From positions 1-37,826 of the forward strand of contig CAMBCF010000044.1 in assembly GCA_945864585.1 (NCBI GenBank): 37,826 nt of DNA. The letters run 5' to 3'. Under the pieces are notes generated by a model. It was given only the letters and a program-made list of their open reading frames with translations, was not told the origin of the DNA and did no database searches. The position numbers and the translations under genes were made by a program. How positions within the stretch are numbered: the stretch's first letter is position 1; every line of letters begins with the position of its first letter. Origin of the DNA: Bordetella parapertussis (GTDB lineage Bacteria > Pseudomonadota > Gammaproteobacteria > Burkholderiales > SG8-41). Of this stretch, positions 24,903 to 34,617 are shown piece by piece.

Positions 24903-26231
24903 TTAAACCCCCGCCAAAGCCGCCTCGACAGCCGCTGCGAGCTTTTCAGTGATCTCGGCACAATGGGTGCCGTCGATGATATACGGCGGCGCCAGCAATA
25001 CATGGTCGCCATGCTTGCCATCCACGGTGCCGCCCATCGGATAACAAATCAGGCCGCGCGCGAAAGCCGCGCGCTTGATGCGCTGATGCACCTTCAGAGC
25101 CAGATCGAAAGTCGATTTGGTGCCACGGTCCGCCACCAGTTCAACACCCAGGAAAAGCCCGCGTCCGCGAACATCGCCCACGTGCGGGTGTGCGCCGAAA
25201 CGCGCCCGCAATTGCGTCAATAGCGCCGCGCCTTGCGCGCGCACGTTGTCGAGCAGCCGCTCACCTTCTATCGTGTGCTGCACCGCCAGCGCCGCCGCAC
25301 ACGCCAGCGGATGCCCCAGATAGGTGTGGCCATGCTGAAAAAATCCACTGCCGTTCTGTACCGCATCGAAAATCTGTTTCGACACCAGCGTGGCGCCTAT
25401 GGGCTGATAGCCGCCGCCCAAGCCTTTGGCGACCACGCACATATCGGGCACGATGCCTTCCTGTTCATAGGCAAACAAGCTGCCGGTGCGCCCCATGCCA
25501 CACATCACTTCATCCAGTATCAGCAGGATGCCATGACGATCACAGATTTCGCGTATGCGCCTGAAGTAGCCGGGGGTTGGCGCAACCGCACCCAGCGTCG
25601 CGCCCACCACGGTCTCCGCAACAAACGCGATAACGCGCTTAGGCCCTACGCGTTGCACCATTTCTTCGAGTTCGTCGGCAGCACGCAGACCGTAGCCGGC
25701 CTCGGACTCACCCTCTTTGCGGTCGCGGTAGGAATAACAGGGCGCGATATGTTCAACCTGCATCAGCAGCGGCGCAAACGGCGCGCGGCGCCAGCTGTTG
25801 CCGCCGACAGCCAGCGCACCCAGTGTGTTGCCGTGATAGCTCTGGCGGCGGCCTATGAAAAGATCGCGCTGTGGCTCGCCGGCTTCAAGAAAATACTGGC
25901 GGGCGAGTTTGAGCGCAGCTTCAATCCCCTCCGAGCCGCCCGAGACAAAATACACCCGCTCAAATGCAGTGCCGCTGGCCTGGATCAAAAAATCCGCCAG
26001 CGCTTCGGCGGGTTCGCTGCTGAAAAACGCGGTGTGCGCGTAGGCCAGTTTATCGGCCTGCGCTTTGATCGCATCAATCACCGCACGGTGCCCATGCCCC
26101 AAGCAGGAAACCGCGGCGCCACCTGATGCATCGAGGTAGCGGCGGCCTTCGCGGTCGGTCAGATACGCTCCCGCGCCCGCCACGGCCAACGGCGGATCGG
26201 TTCTGGCATCGCGGTGAAAGACATGTGTCAT
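24903..26231 (-). CDS. Class III (omega) PLP aminotransferase family protein
   Basis: A PLP enzyme of about 442 residues from ATG 26231 (MTHVFHRDARTDPP). Fold type I, class III features are present: YFVSGGSEGIEAALKLARQY, ILDEVMCGMGRTG, and the Schiff-base Lys in CVVAKGLGGGYQPIGA. The family includes beta-alanine-pyruvate, taurine, diamine and adenosylmethionine aminotransferases, and the substrate cannot be set from this sequence. A longer frame from 26252 adds seven residues without support. It is transcribed in the same direction as merR upstream (55 bp gap). No catabolic or biosynthetic neighbour hints at its role. Confidence 0.85.
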   Translation of the reverse strand: MTHVFHRDARTDPPLAVAGAGAYLTDREGRRYLDASGGAAVSCLGHGHRAVIDAIKAQADKLAYAHTAFFSSEPAEALADFLIQASGTAFERVYFVSGGSEGIEAALKLARQYFLEAGEPQRDLFIGRRQSYHGNTLGALAVGGNSWRRAPFAPLLMQVEHIAPCYSYRDRKEGESEAGYGLRAADELEEMVQRVGPKRVIAFVAETVVGATLGAVAPTPGYFRRIREICDRHGILLILDEVMCGMGRTGSLFAYEQEGIVPDMCVVAKGLGGGYQPIGATLVSKQIFDAVQNGSGFFQHGHTYLGHPLACAAALAVQHTIEGERLLDNVRAQGAALLTQLRARFGAHPHVGDVRGRGLFLGVELVADRGTKSTFDLALKVHQRIKRAAFARGLICYPMGGTVDGKHGDHVLLAPPYIIDGTHCAEITEKLAAAVEAALAGV

Positions 26232-26286
26232 GGCGAAAAAAAGCCGCAGCACGGTACGCCACGGCGTGCGCTATTCATAGGCACGG

Positions 26287-26697
26287 TCAGGCGCGCAGCA
26301 ATGCCAGCACGCCTTGAATTTCCTTGCGTACCAATAAGGCTTTAGCCTGCCCCGCTGCATTCAGCACAAGTTCGGGCGCGGCAACGGTTACGCTCCCGCG
26401 GGATTTGGTGTAACGCCCGCCTTCACTGGCGAGATCATCCAGCTGGTTGCGGGCGCCGCTGATGGTAAAGCCCTGATCGTAAAGCAGCTCGCGGATGCGG
26501 CGGATCAACAGCACTTCATGATGTTGATAATAGCGGCGGTTTCCGCGACGCTTGACCGGCTTTAACTGGGTGAACTCCTGCTCCCAGTAACGCAACACGT
26601 GCGGCTTTACACCGCACAACTCGCTGACTTCACCAATGGTGAAATAGCGCTTCGCGGGGATCGGCGGCAGTTGCGCTTTATGCGCTGGGCTTTCCAC
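26287..26697 (-). CDS. MerR-family transcriptional regulator downstream of ihfA
   Basis: A 136-residue regulator. The winged helix-turn-helix [25 protein letters not shown] covers about 18-42, followed by [30 protein letters not shown]. The C-terminus is short and lacks Cys pairs, so metal sensing as in MerR or CueR is unlikely. The GTG start 26697 overlaps ihfA by 20 bp, a linkage common in beta- and gammaproteobacteria. Its target is unknown. Confidence 0.9.
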   Translation of the reverse strand: MESPAHKAQLPPIPAKRYFTIGEVSELCGVKPHVLRYWEQEFTQLKPVKRRGNRRYYQHHEVLLIRRIRELLYDQGFTISGARNQLDDLASEGGRYTKSRGSVTVAAPELVLNAAGQAKALLVRKEIQGVLALLRA

Positions 26698-26983
26698 CGT
26701 AGCGCTGCTCCACCATGGCCTTCAACTTTTGCGAAGCGTGAAACGTAACTACGCGGCGCGCGGTAATCGGTATTTCTTCACCGGTTTTCGGATTACGTCC
26801 GGGGCGTTGCGGTTTCAGGCGCAACTGAAAATTGCCGAACCCGGACAATTTAACGCCTTTGCCGGCCTCCAGCGCGTGACGCACTTCCTCAAAGAACGTC
26901 TCAACCATATCCTTCGCCTCACGCTTGTTGAGGCCCACTTTCTCGAACAACAGATCGGCAAGTTCAGCCTTCGTTAAAGTCAT
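26678..26983 (-). CDS. ihfA: Integration host factor alpha subunit
   Basis: A 101-residue DNA-bending protein that works as a heterodimer with IhfB in replication, recombination and transcription. [28 protein letters not shown] and the arm [29 protein letters not shown] are diagnostic. It follows pheT by 10 bp, the classic pheS-pheT-ihfA order. Confidence 0.96.
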   Translation of the reverse strand: MTLTKAELADLLFEKVGLNKREAKDMVETFFEEVRHALEAGKGVKLSGFGNFQLRLKPQRPGRNPKTGEEIPITARRVVTFHASQKLKAMVEQRYGGKPSA

Positions 26984-26993
26984 GTGTCCCCTC

Positions 26994-29372
26994 TTAGCGA
27001 AGCTTGGCGTTGAACTGGTTTTGCAGGATTTTTATAATTGCCGAGACTGCGAAATCGACTTCCGCATCGGTCATTGTTTTATGAGTATCCTGTACTAACA
27101 TCCTGAATGCAAGACTTTTTTTACCACTTTCCATGGCCGCACCACGGTAAATGTCAAATACCGAAATGTCAATAATGAGCGCTGGTTTTTGCGCATTTAC
27201 CGCATCGAGAATTGCTTGATACGAGACATTTTCATCGAAAGTCAAAGCCAAATCCCGCCAAACGGATGGATATTTGGAAATGACCGCATATTGGGGCAGC
27301 AAACGCGACGTTGCTGCGTCCAGTGCCACCTCAAACAACACCGGCGCTATAGCGAGATCATATTTTTGCCGCCAGCGCGGATGTAGTTCGCCTATCCAGC
27401 CTATGCTGTCGCCCGCCCGCAACACGCGCGCGCTTTTGCCCGGGTGCAGCGCCGGATGTAGCGCCGCTTCGAAGCTCAAAGTGCGAGGCTGAAACAGCGC
27501 TTCCAGGTCAGCCTTTACATCATAAAAGTCCAGCGGCCTCGCCGGGCGTATGCCCCATTGTTCAGGGTGTGCGTCTCCACACGCCGCCGCGCCGATGCGC
27601 CACGGCTGTTGATACGCCCCGGCGTTGGCGTCCGCGGCAAAACAACGTCCGGCTTCAAACACGCGCACGCGCGCTTGTTTGTGATGCAGATTGTAGGCAA
27701 CCGTGCCGATCAATCCGCCGATCAAACTGGATCGCATCACCGCCATCTGACTCGCGATCGGGTTCGCCAGCCTGACCGGCGCCGCATTGGCGCAGAAATC
27801 CTGCTCCCACTGCGCATCCACAAAACTATAGGTCACCACTTCCTGATAGTCGCGTGCCGCCAGCAAGTGACGTATCGCAGCGTTTGAGCGTTGCTGCTCC
27901 ACCACCGGCAACGCCGCCGATGCCACCACCGGCGCACACGAAGGAATGCGGTTGTAACCGTGAACGCGCGCAATTTCTTCGATCAGGTCTTCTTCGATGG
28001 CGACATCAAAACGGTACGCGGGCGGCGTCACGCGCAGACCGCCCGCTATCGCCACCTGCGCAAACCCCAGGCGCGTGAAAATACCCGCAATCACGTCGAC
28101 GGCAAGTGCAATTCCCAATACCCGTTCGACTCTCGCAAAGCGCAAATCAACCGGCTTGCGCTGCGGCGTGTGCGTCGCATCTTCGGCCGCCGCCAGCGGC
28201 CCGGCGCTGCCGCCGCAAATATCCAGCGTGAGCTGGGTTGCGCGCTCCATCGCCTCGCGCGCATCCGCGAAATTCACGCCACGCTCAAAACGATACGACG
28301 AGTCCGAGCCAAAACCCAGCAGCCGCGATTTACCGGCGATCACATCCGGGTCAAAATACGCGGCTTCCAGCAGTATGTCGCGCGTTTCATTTCCCACCGC
28401 GCTGTGCGCGCCGCCCATGATGCCGGCAAGCGCCAGCGCCTTGCGGTCATCGGCGATCAGCAGAAACGATGGCGTGAGTTCGCGTGTTTCGCCATTCAGC
28501 AGCGCGAGTTTTTCGCCAGGCTTAGCGAACCGCACATGAATGCCGCCTTCGATTTTTGCCGCGTCGAATGCATGTAGCGGTTGCCCCAACTCCAGCATCA
28601 CGTAATTGGTGACATCCACCACGGCGCTGACGGAACGAATGCCGCTGCGCGCGAGACAGCGCACCATCCACTGCGGCGTGGGCGCGCTGACATCGACGCC
28701 GCGCACGATGCGGCCGCAATACAGCGGACACGCTGCCGGCGCCTCCAGTGTAATCTGCGGCGCGGCAGCATGGCTGGCGTTAACCGCGATGATTTTAAGC
28801 GGCTGCAGGAGTGTGCCACTCAACGCAGCCACTTCACGCGCAAGCCCGCGCACGCTCAGACAATCACCGCGATTGGGCGTGGGCTTGCTGTCAAAAATAA
28901 CGTCATCCAAATCCAGTGCCTGGCGAATATTGACGCCGATGGCCGCATCCGCCGCCAGTTCCAGCAATCCGTCCGTGGCATCGCTCAAACCCAATTCGCG
29001 CGCCGAACACAACATGCCGTTCGACGCAACGCCGCGCACCCTGGCCGCCTTGATTTCCATGCCGGGCAAGGAAGCGCCCACCAACGCTGTTGGCACCCGC
29101 AGGCCCGCACGCACGTTGGGCGCGCCACACACTATCGTCAGCGGCGCGTCATTGACGTTGTCCGAGACGCTGACCTGACACACCTTCAGGCGATCGGCCT
29201 GCGGGTGTGCTGCCACCGTCAGCACCACGCCCACCACCACACGCTCGAATGGCGGCGCGACCGCTGCCACGCCTTCGATTTCGATGCCCCCGAAGGTTAG
29301 TAAATCCGCCAGCGCGCCGGTGGCGAGCGGCGGATTGACAAAGCGGCGCAGCCAGTTCTCGGAAAATTTCAT
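26994..29372 (-). CDS. pheT: Phenylalanyl-tRNA synthetase beta subunit
   Basis: A 792-residue beta subunit of the alpha2-beta2 synthetase. The N-terminal tRNA-binding OB domain (about 40-148) has VCQVSVSDN and [11 protein letters not shown]. The B3/B4 editing domain includes [20 protein letters not shown]. The B5 domain, the inactive synthetase-like core, and the C-terminal anticodon-binding FDX domain ([19 protein letters not shown]) follow. The start [12 protein letters not shown] is typical. It lies 15 bp after pheS. Confidence 0.97.
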   Translation of the reverse strand: MKFSENWLRRFVNPPLATGALADLLTFGGIEIEGVAAVAPPFERVVVGVVLTVAAHPQADRLKVCQVSVSDNVNDAPLTIVCGAPNVRAGLRVPTALVGASLPGMEIKAARVRGVASNGMLCSARELGLSDATDGLLELAADAAIGVNIRQALDLDDVIFDSKPTPNRGDCLSVRGLAREVAALSGTLLQPLKIIAVNASHAAAPQITLEAPAACPLYCGRIVRGVDVSAPTPQWMVRCLARSGIRSVSAVVDVTNYVMLELGQPLHAFDAAKIEGGIHVRFAKPGEKLALLNGETRELTPSFLLIADDRKALALAGIMGGAHSAVGNETRDILLEAAYFDPDVIAGKSRLLGFGSDSSYRFERGVNFADAREAMERATQLTLDICGGSAGPLAAAEDATHTPQRKPVDLRFARVERVLGIALAVDVIAGIFTRLGFAQVAIAGGLRVTPPAYRFDVAIEEDLIEEIARVHGYNRIPSCAPVVASAALPVVEQQRSNAAIRHLLAARDYQEVVTYSFVDAQWEQDFCANAAPVRLANPIASQMAVMRSSLIGGLIGTVAYNLHHKQARVRVFEAGRCFAADANAGAYQQPWRIGAAACGDAHPEQWGIRPARPLDFYDVKADLEALFQPRTLSFEAALHPALHPGKSARVLRAGDSIGWIGELHPRWRQKYDLAIAPVLFEVALDAATSRLLPQYAVISKYPSVWRDLALTFDENVSYQAILDAVNAQKPALIIDISVFDIYRGAAMESGKKSLAFRMLVQDTHKTMTDAEVDFAVSAIIKILQNQFNAKLR

Positions 29373-29387
29373 GACGCCGTCGATACC

Positions 29388-30398
<1,011 letters not shown>

Positions 30399-30417
30399 TC
30401 ACGTATCGTAGCGCAAA

Positions 30418-30443
30418 AAAAAGAGGCTGGAGAGCCTCTTTTT
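30418..30443 (-). terminator. Intrinsic terminator between rplT and pheS
   Basis: The arms AAAAAGAGGCT (30418-30428) and AGCCTCTTTTT (30433-30443) enclose loop GGAG, followed on the minus strand by more T residues. It lies 34 bp past the rplT stop and 44 bp before pheS. It ends the thrS-rplT transcript or attenuates pheST. I saw no Phe-rich leader peptide like E. coli pheM. Confidence 0.88.
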
Positions 30444-30476
30444 CCCAAGGCTGCGTTTGACCGCAGTAGCTTGTGT

Positions 30477-30851
30477 TTACACCGCTGCGCCGGAACTCGC
30501 GAGATTGGCTTTGGCGGTCTCCACAAACTTGGCAAAAGCCGGTTTGTCGAGTACCGCGATATCGGCCAGCACTTTGCGATCCACTTCAACCGCAGCCTTC
30601 TTAAGACCGTACATGAATTGGCTGTAGCTCAGGTCGTGCTCGCGCACCGCCGCGTTGATACGCGTAATCCACAGTGAACGGAACACGCGCTTTTTGTTGC
30701 GGCGGTCGCGATAGGCATACTGCCCGGCGCGCATCACCGCTTCATTGGCGACCCGGAATACATTATTGCGGCGACCGCGAAAACCCTTGGCTTTCTCGAT
30801 GACTTTTTTGTGCGCCGCACGCGCGATCACTCCACGTTTTACTCTTGGCAT
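30477..30851 (-). CDS. rplT: 50S ribosomal protein L20
   Basis: A 124-residue L20 needed for early 50S assembly. The start [30 protein letters not shown] and [14 protein letters not shown]-type core (here [21 protein letters not shown]) are typical. In other bacteria L20 also represses its own operon by binding the mRNA before rpmI. It lies 12 bp after rpmI. Confidence 0.97.
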   Translation of the reverse strand: MPRVKRGVIARAAHKKVIEKAKGFRGRRNNVFRVANEAVMRAGQYAYRDRRNKKRVFRSLWITRINAAVREHDLSYSQFMYGLKKAAVEVDRKVLADIAVLDKPAFAKFVETAKANLASSGAAV

Positions 30852-30863
30852 GGTTGATCTCCT

Positions 30864-31058
30864 TTAATAGGGCAGCATGGCGCGAACGGCACGCACGTTT
30901 GACGCGTGCACCGCGGTACCACCGCGCAACTGACGCTTGCGCTTGGTGCTTTTCTTGGTGAGTATGTGACGCATAAAGGCCGATCCACGTTTAATTCCGC
31001 CATTACCCTGCTTACGGAAACGCTTGGCCGCGCCACTCTTGGTCTTGAGTTTCGGCAT
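30864..31058 (-). CDS. rpmI: 50S ribosomal protein L35
   Basis: A 64-residue, very basic L35. [25 protein letters not shown] and [15 protein letters not shown] are diagnostic. GAGG lies five bases before the ATG. It stands between infC and rplT, the conserved order; the 116-bp gap before it contains a hairpin that could serve L20 autoregulation. Confidence 0.96.
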   Translation of the reverse strand: MPKLKTKSGAAKRFRKQGNGGIKRGSAFMRHILTKKSTKRKRQLRGGTAVHASNVRAVRAMLPY

Positions 31059-31081
31059 GACTACCTCGTTTTAACATAGCG

Positions 31082-31129
31082 CCGGGTGTTCTTCGAAAAT
31101 AGATCGGAGAAACTTTTAATACCCGGACA
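31082..31129 (-). promoter_or_regulatory. Hairpin upstream of rpmI, possible L20 leader site
   Basis: On the minus strand CCGGGTATT pairs with AACACCCGG at eight of nine positions around a roughly 30-base loop, just before the rpmI Shine-Dalgarno. L20 represses rpmI-rplT through structures in this region in other bacteria. The match here is by position only, and no L20 binding motif was confirmed. Confidence 0.35.
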
Positions 31130-31174
31130 ACTACTTCTTGTTTACTGCTGGATTACTGCTGGTTTTATACCGCT

Positions 31175-31849
31175 CTACTTCTTTTCAATCTCTGCCGCAG
31201 CGGTGGCGGTGGCTGTCGCCGCTGCTACTGCTACCAGCGCAACCGCTGGCGCCTTTTTTTCCACTGCTGCCACAGCGGGCTTGCCTGCCGCTGCGGACGC
31301 GGCTTTCGCAGCGCCTTTCACCGGGGCCTTACCGCCTTTTTTGGGGGACATCACCATCACCAACTGACGTCCTTCCATTTTCGGAAACTGCTCAACTATC
31401 GCGTGCGGCTCTAATTCACTGCGTATGCGTTCGAGCAGCCGTATGCCGAATTCCTGATGCGCCATTTCGCGGCCACGATACCGCAAAGTGACTTTAACCT
31501 TGTCGCCTTCTTCCAGAAACCGCATCAGGTTTCTGAGTTTGATCTTGTAGTCACCTTCATCGGTGCCGGGGCGGAATTTGACTTCCTTGACCACGATCTG
31601 CTTTTGCTTCAATTTGGCTTCGTGCTGCCGCTTGCTCTCACGGTATTTGAACTTGCCAAAATCCATAATGCGGCATACGGGTGGGTTCGCGGTCGGCGCG
31701 ATTTCCACCAGATCCAGCTCGGCCTCTTCGGCAAGCTTGTTGGCTGCCGCAATGCTCACCACACCGACCTGTTCACCAGCGGCGCCGATCAAGCGCACTT
31801 CCGCTGCCGTGATTTCCGTGTTGATGCGTGCTTCTTTTTCCTGTGCTAT
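31175..31849 (-). CDS. infC: Translation initiation factor IF-3, AUA start
   Basis: IF-3 binds the 30S subunit and proofreads the start codon and initiator tRNA. The conserved N-terminus [25 protein letters not shown] begins at ATA 31849-31847, with AAGGAG seven bases upstream and a stop codon a few codons further up. No ATG, GTG or TTG serves this N-terminus; the first standard start is GTG 31798, inside the conserved domain. A rare start class (AUU in E. coli) lets IF-3 repress itself. The protein has 224 residues against about 180 usual: after VMVMSPKK comes a tail of about 48 residues rich in Ala, Lys and Val. The two domains show [15 protein letters not shown] and [16 protein letters not shown]. 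Confidence 0.95.
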   Translation of the reverse strand: MAQEKEARINTEITAAEVRLIGAAGEQVGVVSIAAANKLAEEAELDLVEIAPTANPPVCRIMDFGKFKYRESKRQHEAKLKQKQIVVKEVKFRPGTDEGDYKIKLRNLMRFLEEGDKVKVTLRYRGREMAHQEFGIRLLERIRSELEPHAIVEQFPKMEGRQLVMVMSPKKGGKAPVKGAAKAASAAAGKPAVAAVEKKAPAVALVAVAAATATATAAAEIEKK

Positions 31850-31901
31850 GCGATAACTCCTTGATTTAATTAATCTTATTTATGCATACTCATGCCGCCG
31901 C

Positions 31902-33812
31902 TCAGCGTCCAAACTGAGTTTCATCGCGCTTTAAACGCGAAACAAAATCCGCTAGAGCCATTGGGCCCAAGTCCTCACCTTTGCGGGTTCTGACGGCAAC
32001 CTGACGGGCTGCAACTTCCTTATCGCCGACGACCAACTGATAAGGGAGCTTTTGGAGACTATGTTCCCGTATTTTATAGGAAATCTTCTCATTTCTCAAG
32101 TCCGATACGGCGCGCACGCCCGCCGCTTTCAGCGCCAGTGCGACCTCTTTGGCGTAATCCGCCTGATGTTCAGTGATACTCGCGACCACCACCTGAACCG
32201 GCGCCAGCCACACCGGCATGGCCCCGGCGTAGTGCTCGATCAGGATGCCGATAAAGCGCTCCAGCGATCCCAGGATAGCCCGGTGCAGCATCACCGGCGT
32301 GCGGCGGGTGTTGTCTTCCGCCACATACTCTGCTCCCAGCCGGCCGGGTAAAGCGAAATCCAGTTGCAGCGTGCCGCATTGCCAGACGCGCGCCAACGAA
32401 TCTCTGAGCGAAAATTCGATTTTGGGCCCGTAGAACGCACCTTCGCCCGGATTGAGTTCCCAGGTTAACTGCTTTGCATTGAGCGCGGCGGTGAGCGCAG
32501 CTTCGGCACGATCCCACACCTCATCCGCGCCGATGCGCTTGGGCGGGCGCGTGGAGAGCTTGATTTCGATATCGTTAAAACCAAAGTCGGCGTATACGCC
32601 GCGCAGCAAATCGATAAAGCGCACGGCTTCGTCCTGTATCTGCGCTTCGGTGCAGAAAATATGCGCATCGTCCTGCACGAACCCGCGCACCCGCATCAGC
32701 CCGTGCAGCGCACCCGAGGGCTCATTGCGATGGCACGAACCAAATTCCGCAATACGCAGCGGCAACTCGCGATAACTTTTTACGCCCTGATTAAAAATTT
32801 GCACATGACCGGGACAATTCATCGGCTTCACCGCGTAGTCGCGCTTCTCCGACTCGGTGGTAAACATCAGCTCGCGATAGTTTTCCCAGTGTCCGGATTT
32901 CTCCCACAGCACACGATCCATCACCATCGGCGTGCGCACTTCACGGTAACCCGCATCGTCGAGCAGCCTGCGCAGGTACTGCTCTATGATCTGCCACAGC
33001 GTCCAGCCATGCGGGTGCCAGAACACCATGCCGGGCGCTTCTTCCTGCAGATGAAACAAGTCCAGCTGCCGGCCGAGCTTGCGGTGGTCGCGTTTTTCCG
33101 CTTCTTCGAGACGATGCAGATAGGCTTCCTGATCTTCTTTTTTGGCCCATGCCGTGCCGTACACGCGCGTGAGCATTTCGTTTCTGGAGTCACCACGCCA
33201 ATAGGCGCCCGCAACTTTCATCAGCTTGAATACCTTCAATTTACCCGTCGACGGCACATGCGGGCCGCGGCACAGGTCGATGAAATCATCCTGCTTATAC
33301 AAAGAGATCGGCTCACTCGACGGAATCGAGGCAATAATTTCCGCTTTGTACTTTTCACCGATGCCACTGAAGAATTTGACCGCCTCATCGCGCGCCATTT
33401 CCTGATGCTCAATTTTCACATCGCGCTTGGCGATCTCATTCATGCGTTTTTCAATCACCGCCAAATCGTCGGGGGTAAAGGGCCGCCGGTACGAAAAATC
33501 ATAGAAAAATCCATCGTCAATAACCGGGCCTATCGTCACCTGCGCATCGGGGAAAAGCGCCTTCACGGCGTGCGCCAGCAGGTGCGCCGTTGAATGACGC
33601 AATACCTCAAGACCCACAACATCCTTGTCAGTGACAATCGCCAGCTCGGCATCACTCTCCATGCGATGAGCGGTATCCACCAGCTTGCCGTTGACCCACC
33701 CCGCCAGCGCCGCCTTGGCGAGGCCGGGGCCGATGGCAGCCGCCACCTCGGCAACCGTCACCGCATTTTCGAAATGCCGGATCGAACCATCGGGCAGTTT
33801 TACATTGACCAT
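31902..33812 (-). CDS. thrS: Threonyl-tRNA synthetase
   Basis: A 636-residue class II synthetase that charges and proofreads tRNA-Thr. The N-terminal TGS domain (1-60, [12 protein letters not shown]) is followed by the editing domain with HSTAH at 73-77 and [12 protein letters not shown]. The catalytic core has [10 protein letters not shown] and [31 protein letters not shown], and the C-terminal anticodon-binding domain has [15 protein letters not shown] lies eight bases before ATG 33812. It is first in the operon and preceded by a structured leader ending in a terminator. Confidence 0.97.
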   Translation of the reverse strand: MVNVKLPDGSIRHFENAVTVAEVAAAIGPGLAKAALAGWVNGKLVDTAHRMESDAELAIVTDKDVVGLEVLRHSTAHLLAHAVKALFPDAQVTIGPVIDDGFFYDFSYRRPFTPDDLAVIEKRMNEIAKRDVKIEHQEMARDEAVKFFSGIGEKYKAEIIASIPSSEPISLYKQDDFIDLCRGPHVPSTGKLKVFKLMKVAGAYWRGDSRNEMLTRVYGTAWAKKEDQEAYLHRLEEAEKRDHRKLGRQLDLFHLQEEAPGMVFWHPHGWTLWQIIEQYLRRLLDDAGYREVRTPMVMDRVLWEKSGHWENYRELMFTTESEKRDYAVKPMNCPGHVQIFNQGVKSYRELPLRIAEFGSCHRNEPSGALHGLMRVRGFVQDDAHIFCTEAQIQDEAVRFIDLLRGVYADFGFNDIEIKLSTRPPKRIGADEVWDRAEAALTAALNAKQLTWELNPGEGAFYGPKIEFSLRDSLARVWQCGTLQLDFALPGRLGAEYVAEDNTRRTPVMLHRAILGSLERFIGILIEHYAGAMPVWLAPVQVVVASITEHQADYAKEVALALKAAGVRAVSDLRNEKISYKIREHSLQKLPYQLVVGDKEVAARQVAVRTRKGEDLGPMALADFVSRLKRDETQFGR

Positions 33813-33848
33813 TTGCCTGTCTCCAACTCACATGCAACCAACAACCCC

Positions 33849-33878
33849 AAAAAAAAGTGCGGACTAGCCGCACTTTTT
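33849..33878 (-). terminator. Intrinsic terminator in the thrS leader (attenuator candidate)
   Basis: On the minus strand AGTGCGG pairs with CCGCACT around CTAGT, followed by eight T residues (33856-33849), 36 bases before the thrS ATG. A terminator in this place must be bypassed or regulated for thrS to be expressed, unless a promoter lies in the last 36 bases. The A tract on the other side would also stop transcription entering from the thrS side. Confidence 0.85.
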
Positions 33879-34013
33879 CTGACCACCACGAAAAGCACAG
33901 ACGCGACTAGGCGTTGGTTAGGTAATCGCCCCGAGTTCGCGGTGCCACGGATACCAAAGAGCTCACTTTGTATGCTCCAACACAATTTTATGAAAATACT
34001 TTTTTTGGAGTCT

Positions 34014-34039
34014 ATCATGAATTCCGATCATGAATTCCG
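34014..34039. repeat. 13-bp tandem duplication between thrS and gspG
   Basis: ATCATGAATTCCG occurs twice back to back (34014-34026, 34027-34039). It lies in the region where the thrS promoter is expected. Confidence 0.92.
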
Positions 34040-34152
34040 CGCTGGATTTATCGCAAAAATGGACGACATCTGCACGCCCGCTCTTTCGCGCCTTTGAGCG
34101 CGTCCCGACTATTGGCAGACGGTTTTCGCGCCATCGGAGTAAACTCTCTATC

Positions 34153-34599
34153 ATGCCAATCGCCACACCCTCACCTATACGCCAACGCGCAGGCCGTCCC
34201 GCTACCGGTTTTACGCTACTTGAATTGCTCGTGGTCGTGGCCATTATCGGCCTGCTTGTTGGCTATGTTGCACCCCGTTATTTCAGTCAAGTGGGCAAAT
34301 CCGAAGTCAACGTCGCCAAGGCGCAAATTGACGCCCTGGAAAAGGCGCTTGACCAATATCGGCTTGATACAGGTCGCTATCCAGCTACTGAATTAGGATT
34401 GGCAGCGCTGGTGAACCGCCCGGCAAACGAGCCCAAGTGGAACGGGCCATACCTGAAGAAAGCCGTGCCGCTCGATCCGTGGGGTCACGCCTACATCTAC
34501 AAAATCCCCGGTGAGCGTGACGACTACGACTTGATATCGTATGGCAAGGATGGTCAGCCGGGTGGAACCGGCGAAAACGCAGATATCACCAATCACTAG
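34153..34599 (+). CDS. gspG: Type II secretion major pseudopilin GspG
   Basis: Main subunit of the T2SS pseudopilus. From ATG 34153 there are 148 residues. A basic leader (MPIATPSPIRQRAGRPATG) is followed by the prepilin peptidase site G19-F20, the conserved Glu five residues in (FTLLE), and a hydrophobic helix (LLVVVAIIGLLVGYVAP). The mature part has ALDQYRLDTGRYPATELGLAALV and the GspG-specific end YDLISYGKDGQPGGTGENADI, which in homologues binds calcium. A longer frame from 34030 reaches across the control region and is not credible. gspF follows after 18 bp. Confidence 0.94.
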   Translation: MPIATPSPIRQRAGRPATGFTLLELLVVVAIIGLLVGYVAPRYFSQVGKSEVNVAKAQIDALEKALDQYRLDTGRYPATELGLAALVNRPANEPKWNGPYLKKAVPLDPWGHAYIYKIPGERDDYDLISYGKDGQPGGTGENADITNH

Positions 34600-34617
34600 G
34601 GCGCCACTGCTGTTGCC

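Larger units (their letters stand above)
33813..34152. other. Bidirectional control region between thrS and gspG (no gene)
   Basis: These 340 bp hold no convincing gene. Going leftwards (thrS sense): two 13-bp tandem units at 34014-34039, an AT-rich inverted repeat with CTCCAA/TTGGAG ends (33975-34010), a hairpin built on CAAAG/CTTTG around 33945-33975, and an 11-nt match to the T-box core near 33940. An intrinsic terminator and the thrS Shine-Dalgarno follow. The gspG side (34040-34152) is GC-richer and I see no good promoter in it. Confidence 0.6.

Noticed and set aside
33900-33965. Possible tRNA-like sequence on the plus strand (GAGTTCGCGG near an ACCA)
   Set aside because: The T-loop does not fit the TTCRA consensus and no cloverleaf could be folded.
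33800-34018. A 72-codon minus-strand frame in the thrS leader that could be a leader peptide
   Set aside because: It reads through the terminator hairpin and overlaps the thrS start, has no run of Thr codons, and lacks a good ribosome binding site.
34030-34152. N-terminal extension of gspG to ATG 34030
   Set aside because: It would place 41 extra residues before the prepilin leader and translate the tandem-repeat region; ATG 34153 gives a normal leader peptide.
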